Assembly (NCBI GenBank): GCA_028023455.1
Contig: JAQFVV010012416.1
Location: forward strand, 6,801,594-6,865,593
Source of the DNA: Epiperipatus broadwayi
Taxonomy: Eukaryota; Onychophora; Udeonychophora; Euonychophora; Peripatidae
Length of the DNA stretch: 64,000 nucleotides
Direction of reading: 5' to 3'
Each line of letters opens with the position of its first letter. Positions within the stretch are counted from its first letter, which is position 1. Position numbers and translations under genes: made by a program. Below are positions 58,601 to 64,000 of the stretch, one piece after another. Under the pieces are notes generated by a model, which worked only from the letters and a program-made list of their open reading frames with translations, was not told the origin of the DNA and did no database searches.

Positions 58601-60234
58601 AAGAAAATGTATGCCAGCAACATTACTGGACATGAATATAAATTTTATAATATAATTTTCAAACTTGGAAATTGTCTAAACTCTTGCGCAATAATCTGTT
58701 TCCAATTCTGAGTCATTTAACTGATCATAATGAATAATAACGTTACTATTTACAATATTATTAAACTAACAACATTTATATTTAAAGAATCAATTCCCAA
58801 ATACATATTAACTAGTAGGATTTTCCCTTCAGGCACCAGCAAAAAGGAATGAATTAATTATATGAAAGTTGAAAGTTCACGATCTTTTTTAAAATAGAAA
58901 ATTAAAGCAAAATTCATCCACAGTAAAAGTTTTTAATTTACTTTAAGAATCATGAATTTAAAATGAAACCAAATTCGCGAGCAATTGCTATTTAATATAA
59001 ACAAAACTTTATTGATAAGTTTTTAAATAAAGCCCACCCTTTTCCAAGTAAAACAATTATTTTCCCCTTGACTCGCGAACTTAGCGATTTTGGCATATTA
59101 AAGAAAATAAATCATATTTATACATTAAACAAAATACATAAAATCTTAATGGAATCGCACACATTTATATATATAATTTAATTAAGCGTGAAAGGTAAGT
59201 TAAAATACATGATATTAATAAAAGATTACTGAGAGAGAGTTTAAAAGCAAAATTAGCAGAATATCATAACGGATCTATGAATTAATTTGGCTACAAATTA
59301 TAAATCACCTGTGAATGTTCGTATCAAGGCAGCTCTAAATTACATGATTTTACCGAATATATCAGCATAGCGGCAGGCAGGACGGTTGGCAATTCTATGT
59401 CATCTCATATGGCCAGTCAGATGGAAGTTTGACGGCTGGTAGACAGTCCTCCGAGAGGAAAGAGAGGTGGACGGCTCCGCTACTCCCGCCCCATTTGCTG
59501 AACTTGTGTTGGCTTCTTAAAAGTAATTCTCAATTGACTAAAAACTGACAGTAAACTCCAAAGTAAAACTCAAAGTCTAAGTGAAGTCTCTTTTGTTCAC
59601 TGGTTCCTTTTATAACCTTTCAATACTGCCCAGAATTCAATTTCATACCCCACCCTTATCTCTGTAATCCTTTTAAAAACAACATTTAATTAGTAAAATA
59701 TTTTCAATAGATAAGGCTTGAAATACCCCTTTTAGCTGTTTTGAAAGATTTGAAACTGATAAACGATTTGTTTTTCGATTGTAATTAAGATTTATAAGTT
59801 TTAATTATAGACAACGATCTGACTAGTGATAAAGATAATTTCAATATTTCAAGCCTTCCCCATTTTTCTTTGTTGTTACATTGAATATACACAGATATAA
59901 AAATAATTACAAATATCTAAGCAAATGTATTTTTATAGCAATAAAACTATTGCTTTAGTCATAATATATATACGCATCATTCAAACTACTGTTTCATTTT
60001 TACTAAACAAAATTAATTTTACTCATCTTTAGAATGATTCGACATACAGTGTGTGAGTGAATAGCATATATTTATAGCAGGGTCTGAATTGCGGGCCCCA
60101 TAGGAGGTTAGTGTAGATGGTTAAGCATGAAGCTCAATGATGATTAGACATTGACTGCTTCAATATACATACACGCAATCATACAAGACTACATATATGC
60201 GTAAAATATATATGAAAAATGGCAAATCCCATTA
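55618..60234 (+). repeat. Possible further LTR-type sequence, boundaries uncertain
   Basis: Follows an AT tract. It begins TGCAACAGAG, with CTCTGTTGC 14 nt later (55642-55650), i.e. a terminal hairpin like the other LTR starts. At 60226-60234 CCCATTATA runs straight into (AT)n, exactly as the element 2 LTR ends (read on its coding strand). Whether these mark one element, two LTR remnants or chance is unresolved; 4.6 kb is long for one LTR. The stretch is less AT-pure than the host introns and holds no recognised frame. Confidence 0.3.
58319..58510 (+). repeat. Tandem repeat, two 96-bp units in an open frame
   Basis: Unit 1 (58319-58414) and unit 2 (58415-58510) share most positions, from GATATCAAAGTAGAGGCTG through CCATCCGCAGCACATAAT to TTTAACAGAGAGC. 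The period is a multiple of three, and a 96-codon plus-strand frame (58235-58525) reads each unit as DIKVEA.NET.DHYV.PSAAH. No known family was recognised. The frame may be incidental. Confidence 0.8.
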
Positions 60235-60242
60235 TAATATAT

Positions 60243-60997
60243 ATATATAAATGTTTTAAAATGAAGCTTAAACCTTAACAAGTGTCTCAATAGAACTCAA
60301 ACTAGCTGGCTTTAAGTGTTTTTTATATAAAAACAAAAGTCTATGTAAATAAGAAGCGGATAGAAAAAACAACATAGATGCTTATATTAATGGTCTAGAA
60401 GGACTTGGTTTTAATCACAACACACTTATTAAAACAGTCAGCAGTAAATTTTACACCAATGTAAAAAAAGTTAAAGGCAATTAATATGTCTAAAACATGA
60501 ATAAGCCTTCCTTATGTCCCACATATTAAAAATAACCTTAGAAAGATTTGTGTTAACATGTAATTGTTTTGTTTCTGCTTTTGAGTGTTGTGTGTCTTTT
60601 TAAGTTTATACTTTTTTATATTCTTTCTTTAAATAAACCAATCAATCTTACAAAAATATTTAACTCTCCATTCCACAAAATGACGTTATATAATTGACAT
60701 TATATATATATATTTAATGTTCATTTCACTGATTATTTTGAAAACATATGACTAATGGTATCTGAAAGTGATAAGTGATTCCAAAATTCATTACCTGGTA
60801 AACAAGTACTCCTCGGATGGCCCAAATTGTGAGTGAAGAAGGTTTGGTACTTGTAAATCAAATTATATAGTATATTTTTATAATAAAATATTTTCAAAAC
60901 TCGTGAGTTTTTTTGTTTTTGTTTCATAGAATGTTGTCAAATGTCATCTTTATATTTATTTTATAATGCTAAAAAGGATTTATTTATTTTATTACAG
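60243..60997. other. Intronic sequence before the last exon
   Basis: AT-rich, no gene seen. A 64-codon minus-strand frame at 60733-60927 has no recognised domain. Confidence 0.4.
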
Positions 60998-61152
60998 ATG
61001 CCTTTAAAGAGAAGCTTAAAAAATCTAGGAAGTCCTTGTTGTTACTGGATAGAGCTTTGGTAACAGATGATAGCTTAAGACCAAAAAGTGATGAAGATCC
61101 TTATGGTATAGGGGGTATCCAAGGTTCATTTAGAACTCTTAAGATTGATTAA
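60998..61152 (+). CDS. CRAL-TRIO lipid-binding protein, terminal coding exon
   Basis: Final coding exon. Acceptor TTTATTACAG is followed by two bases that complete an Asp codon with the last base of exon C. Then come 50 codons, AFKEKLKKSRKSLLLLDRAL to GIQGSFRTLKID, and a TAA. The tail 'VTDDSLRPKSDEDPYGIGG...GSFRTLKID' resembles the C-terminus of metazoan alpha-TTP/clavesin-like proteins, which end in a short 'DEskRP....G..GSFrkLxiD' extension after the CRAL-TRIO fold. The four exons give about 185 residues. Family members are usually about 280-350 residues, so the N-terminal part is missing from the window. AATAAA lies 34 bp after the stop. Confidence 0.88.
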
Positions 61153-61185
61153 ATACTCATAATATCTTATCAGATCATAATATGG

Positions 61186-61191
61186 AATAAA
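61186..61191 (+). terminator. Poly(A) signal of the CRAL-TRIO gene
   Basis: AATAAA lies 34 bp downstream of the TAA stop in AT-rich sequence. It is the first canonical hexamer after the coding end, so a very short 3' UTR is possible. A longer UTR using later AT-rich hexamers cannot be excluded. Confidence 0.5.
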
Positions 61192-62600
61192 TATGATAAA
61201 ATTTTCGTTTTTGTTATAAGTAATATTTTAAAAATAAATTACAATCATATTTTTTATTAAAAAAGTTTTTGTAGTTTTATTTAAAATGCATTTAAAATGA
61301 GCTAATAAGCATTATTTTTATACAAAGATATGTGATGATGAAATGTATGTGCACACATATACATTTGCATACTTGGTTAAACACAAATTTATTCGCTAAA
61401 TACCATTTTTCAACAAGAACTTACTTATTCACAATAATCACTTTCCAACATTTGTTTAAAATCAAATATAAACGAAGCTCAAAATTCTTACAAAACATTC
61501 TCCATCTTTTAATATGCTGTTTTTTCCCTTTTTGATGTAACGAAGTTTAATTAAAATTATATATCCTCAGCAAATTAGCCATCTTAGCAAATGAAGTAAA
61601 ATGTGTTGGTATAACATCGTTGGATATCAGATAAGCTCAATAAGAGTATAATCATTTTGTAAAATGAATGATCTTTTACAAACCTATTGAAATTTTTTAA
61701 CACCTGCAGGATGGACCTTTTTATATATTTAACAGTATTTTTCCTGGCCAGTTCATGTACAAGAAATGCAGACAATAGATATGACTTCTGTTTGGAGTGT
61801 GGGCTAAGATTAATTTCAATTAAAGTATCATGCACTTCCATATTTGGATCATAATGCGTTAATTTATTGGCATTATTATTAACCTCTTTAACTTATCAAA
61901 AGTTTGATTTTGTTCGATATTCCATATCCATTTTATCTTCTTGTCTAGCAATCAATATAGTGAGTGATTGGGCAGCTTCTGTTTTGTGCTGAAAGAATCT
62001 CTCATAATAATTGATGAGTTCAAGGAATACCTAAAGGTCCCTTTTGTTAGTGGGTGCCAGCATTTTCACAATAGCTTTTATTTTATCCTTAGCAAAAAAA
62101 AATATCCTGCGTGGTAACTTTCAATCCAAAGAATTCTATTTTCTCAGCTTCAAAAGCAGAAAATAATTAGCATATGGAATGGCTTCAGGAATTTTATCTG
62201 TTGGTTGATCAACTATTTATACCGTTCTAAATTGATTGTTCCTTTCCATATTATATTTAGTTTTAATAAATTAATTCTTGCATTCATTTTACTGCCTTCT
62301 AGTGGTTAATTTATGTCATTAATAATTATAGAGCTTAATTCTTTCTTTTGTAATAATCTTTTTTCCTACAAAAACGTTATTAATAAATCTTTCAATTTAA
62401 ATTTTTAGATATAAAAAATTATTTCACTTTAAAAAATAAAGAGAGATGGGAGGTGTTTAATTGAATGTATTTAAAATATTAAATAGATAAAAATTTTAGA
62501 TAATTTTTATAAATTACTTTACAAACAATGGACAACATTTTACACTAAGAATGAGATAATAAATCAACCACAACTCTTCTCACTACTTTTAAAAATTGAA
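61192..62600. other. Downstream flank, no gene seen
   Basis: AT-rich sequence between the host gene end and the LINE. The minus strand at 61890-62110 contains GC-richer pieces but every frame is broken. Confidence 0.4.
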
Positions 62601-62619
62601 TTTTCTCTTCAAAATAATT

Positions 62620-64000
62620 TTATTTGACCTATAAGTGATTACAAAAAAAATAAAAAGATAACAAGAATTAACTAGACAAGGTTACAGGGTGATATATACA
62701 AAGAAGAAATATTCCAAAAGTCAGTAGAATACAAAATGAATGTTAGTGAAGAACTTAGTGTGTGGGTGCAAGGTGAATATTATTCATCTAGTCTATAACG
62801 AAATACCTTTGTTAGTAAACCCTGTTTTGGCAAGTTATGGTTGGAGGGTTTTATTAAATCATAATAGTTATTTTCATATAAATTATTTAGGGGTTGGTTG
62901 GAGAGGTGCTGTTTAGACCAGTTGTGAATTCCCAGGTTAATATGGCCAGGTATGGATCAGCCTCTCTCTTGTCTGTTTCTTGGATATTTTTAATTATGTT
63001 GAGGAAGCAGTTATTGATTTCATCAAGTGGTAATTTTTGAAAAATCACCTTGCATCTGGTCAACCACATGGCAAAGTTTATGTAAGTGGCAAGCCTGATT
63101 TCAGCAAAAATGCCTCTATTTAAAACCCCTTGAAAAGATGTTAGATCTGGACCATTATTATCAATGTGTTTCTGGAAGTTTTGTCTTAGTCCTTGCCAGA
63201 CTGGACAAAGGCAAAGGATATGGTCCATATCTTCCGGGCTGGAAAGACAGAGACAACATATGGGATCTATGTGGAAGCCTTTTCTATTAAGAAATATAGC
63301 AGTGGAGAGGCTACCAAGATTAATTTTGAGAAGGAAGTCTGTGTGTTTAGGTGCTAGTTTCAATCTATGGGCTAGTTTGCACAGTTTGTTTATGTCGATG
63401 GGGTGGTAAGTGTGTGCCTTCTGGGTATTTGAGTTGGATAGGTTGAAGGCTTCCCAATAGGTTATTTTTGAATTTAACATGGTTGCGGAAGGTACTATGT
63501 GCGTAAAAATGTATAAGATCTGTGTCAGAAGCCAGATGGGAGTGAACCTCTGAGGGGGTGGTCTATCAGTGGGAAGCACTTGCTCTTTGGGAAGTGGACA
63601 TTGGAAGGTCCTGCAATCAGAATAAAGTTTATGGACCATATTGTAAGTTCTCTGTATTGCAAATACCTTTATTGAATGCAGTCCCAGTCCATTCATGTCT
63701 CTTGGCTTTTGAAGGGTGTGCAGACTGATAAATGATCTGAGCCCACCTCTACAGAGTCTCAGACAGTGGGATTCTACTTTTTTAATGAAAGCTTGTGTTG
63801 GTTTAAAACCCGCAAGATAACATATAATCTTGGGAAGTATGAGGGAGTTTAAGAGTGAAACCTTTCCAAATGTGGTTATATATATTCTTGAGAGGCATGT
63901 TATGGTGATGTCTATTTTGTTTAGTAGTCTTTGTTGTATTTCCATCCTCATTGCTGTAGGGGATAATGACATATTGAATCCCAAGAAAGGCTGAGGCATA
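62620..64000 (-). mobile_element. L1/Tx1-like LINE, 3' part (runs off the window end)
   Basis: Minus-strand non-LTR retrotransposon. The ORF2 C-terminus occupies 62887-63999 and a 3' UTR of about 250 bp follows, ending near AAATAAAA around 62620-62630 (minus strand). No long A tail was seen, so the exact end is approximate. The 5' part is outside the window. Confidence 0.8.
62887..63999 (-). CDS. LINE ORF2 C-terminal region (RT thumb and zinc-finger domain), partial
   Basis: 370 codons open to the window edge. Residues about 5-110 match the end of a LINE reverse transcriptase: FLGFNMSLSP (cf. 'yLGi.ls'), then CLSRIYITTFGKVSLLNSLI, LPKIICYLAGF and the RGGL...MNGLGLHSI stretch typical of L1/Tx1 thumbs. 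Residues 248-265 form a CCHC finger of the zf-RVT type (C248, C251, H260, C265) within DPICCLCLSSPEDMDHILC. The remaining ~100 residues (GIFAEIRLATYINFAMWLTR) match the decayed fragment at 34.7-35.1 kb. The catalytic YADD box lies beyond the window. The frame is open to its stop, so the copy may be young. The first residue is a window artefact, not a start codon. Confidence 0.85.
   Translation of the reverse strand: MPQPFLGFNMSLSPTAMRMEIQQRLLNKIDITITCLSRIYITTFGKVSLLNSLILPKIICYLAGFKPTQAFIKKVESHCLRLCRGGLRSFISLHTLQKPRDMNGLGLHSIKVFAIQRTYNMVHKLYSDCRTFQCPLPKEQVLPTDRPPPQRFTPIWLLTQILYIFTHIVPSATMLNSKITYWEAFNLSNSNTQKAHTYHPIDINKLCKLAHRLKLAPKHTDFLLKINLGSLSTAIFLNRKGFHIDPICCLCLSSPEDMDHILCLCPVWQGLRQNFQKHIDNNGPDLTSFQGVLNRGIFAEIRLATYINFAMWLTRCKVIFQKLPLDEINNCFLNIIKNIQETDKREADPYLAILTWEFTTGLNSTSPTNP

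Overview
The window is AT-rich eukaryotic (metazoan) DNA. It has one sparse host gene with short exons separated by introns of 13-21 kb, many (AT)n tracts, foldback repeats and several retroelement classes. Very long introns, high AT and a mix of Ty3/gypsy, Penelope-like, L1/Tx1-like LINE and tRNA-SINE sequences fit an invertebrate such as a mollusc (perhaps a cephalopod). That taxonomic reading is inference; no species marker was seen.

Host gene (+ strand): four exons at 12789-12982, 33971-34081, 47527-47623 and 60998-61152 join in phase. They encode the C-terminal half of a CRAL-TRIO (SEC14-like) lipid-binding protein of the alpha-tocopherol-transfer-protein/RLBP1/clavesin group, ending at a stop with AATAAA 34 bp downstream. 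The 5' exons are not recognised and probably lie upstream of the window. Almost everything else between 8.7 and 61 kb is intron.

166-8679 is a Ty3/gypsy LTR retrotransposon on the minus strand (element 1, LTRs about 1.95 kb, pol broken by stops and frameshifts). 16670-27526 is a second minus-strand gypsy element (element 2, LTRs about 2.12 kb and almost identical, 956-codon pol ORF, 639-codon gag with a long coiled coil). Both sit in AT repeats and both have a primer-binding site starting TGG two bases inside the LTR. Their LTR ends fold into hairpins. 50258-52515 looks like a solo LTR built the same way, and 55618 onward may be another. In element 2 the LTR/primer-site junction is repeated five times in tandem.

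48511-50103 is a 5'-truncated Penelope-like element with an open RT plus GIY-YIG frame. 35.7-36.2 kb holds a hammerhead-ribozyme-like motif and a decayed inverted partner. 62.6 kb to the end is the 3' part of an L1/Tx1-like LINE (minus), with a decayed relative at 34.7-35.1 kb. Smaller items are a hAT MITE with 8-bp target duplication (12229-12676), two foldback elements with 11-12 bp target duplications (40.7 and 45.9 kb), other hairpin repeats, a dispersed repeat pair (13.3 and 42.8 kb), a tRNA-derived SINE (36.7 kb) and a Merlin transposase remnant (41.7 kb). No CRISPR, rRNA or functional tRNA gene was seen.
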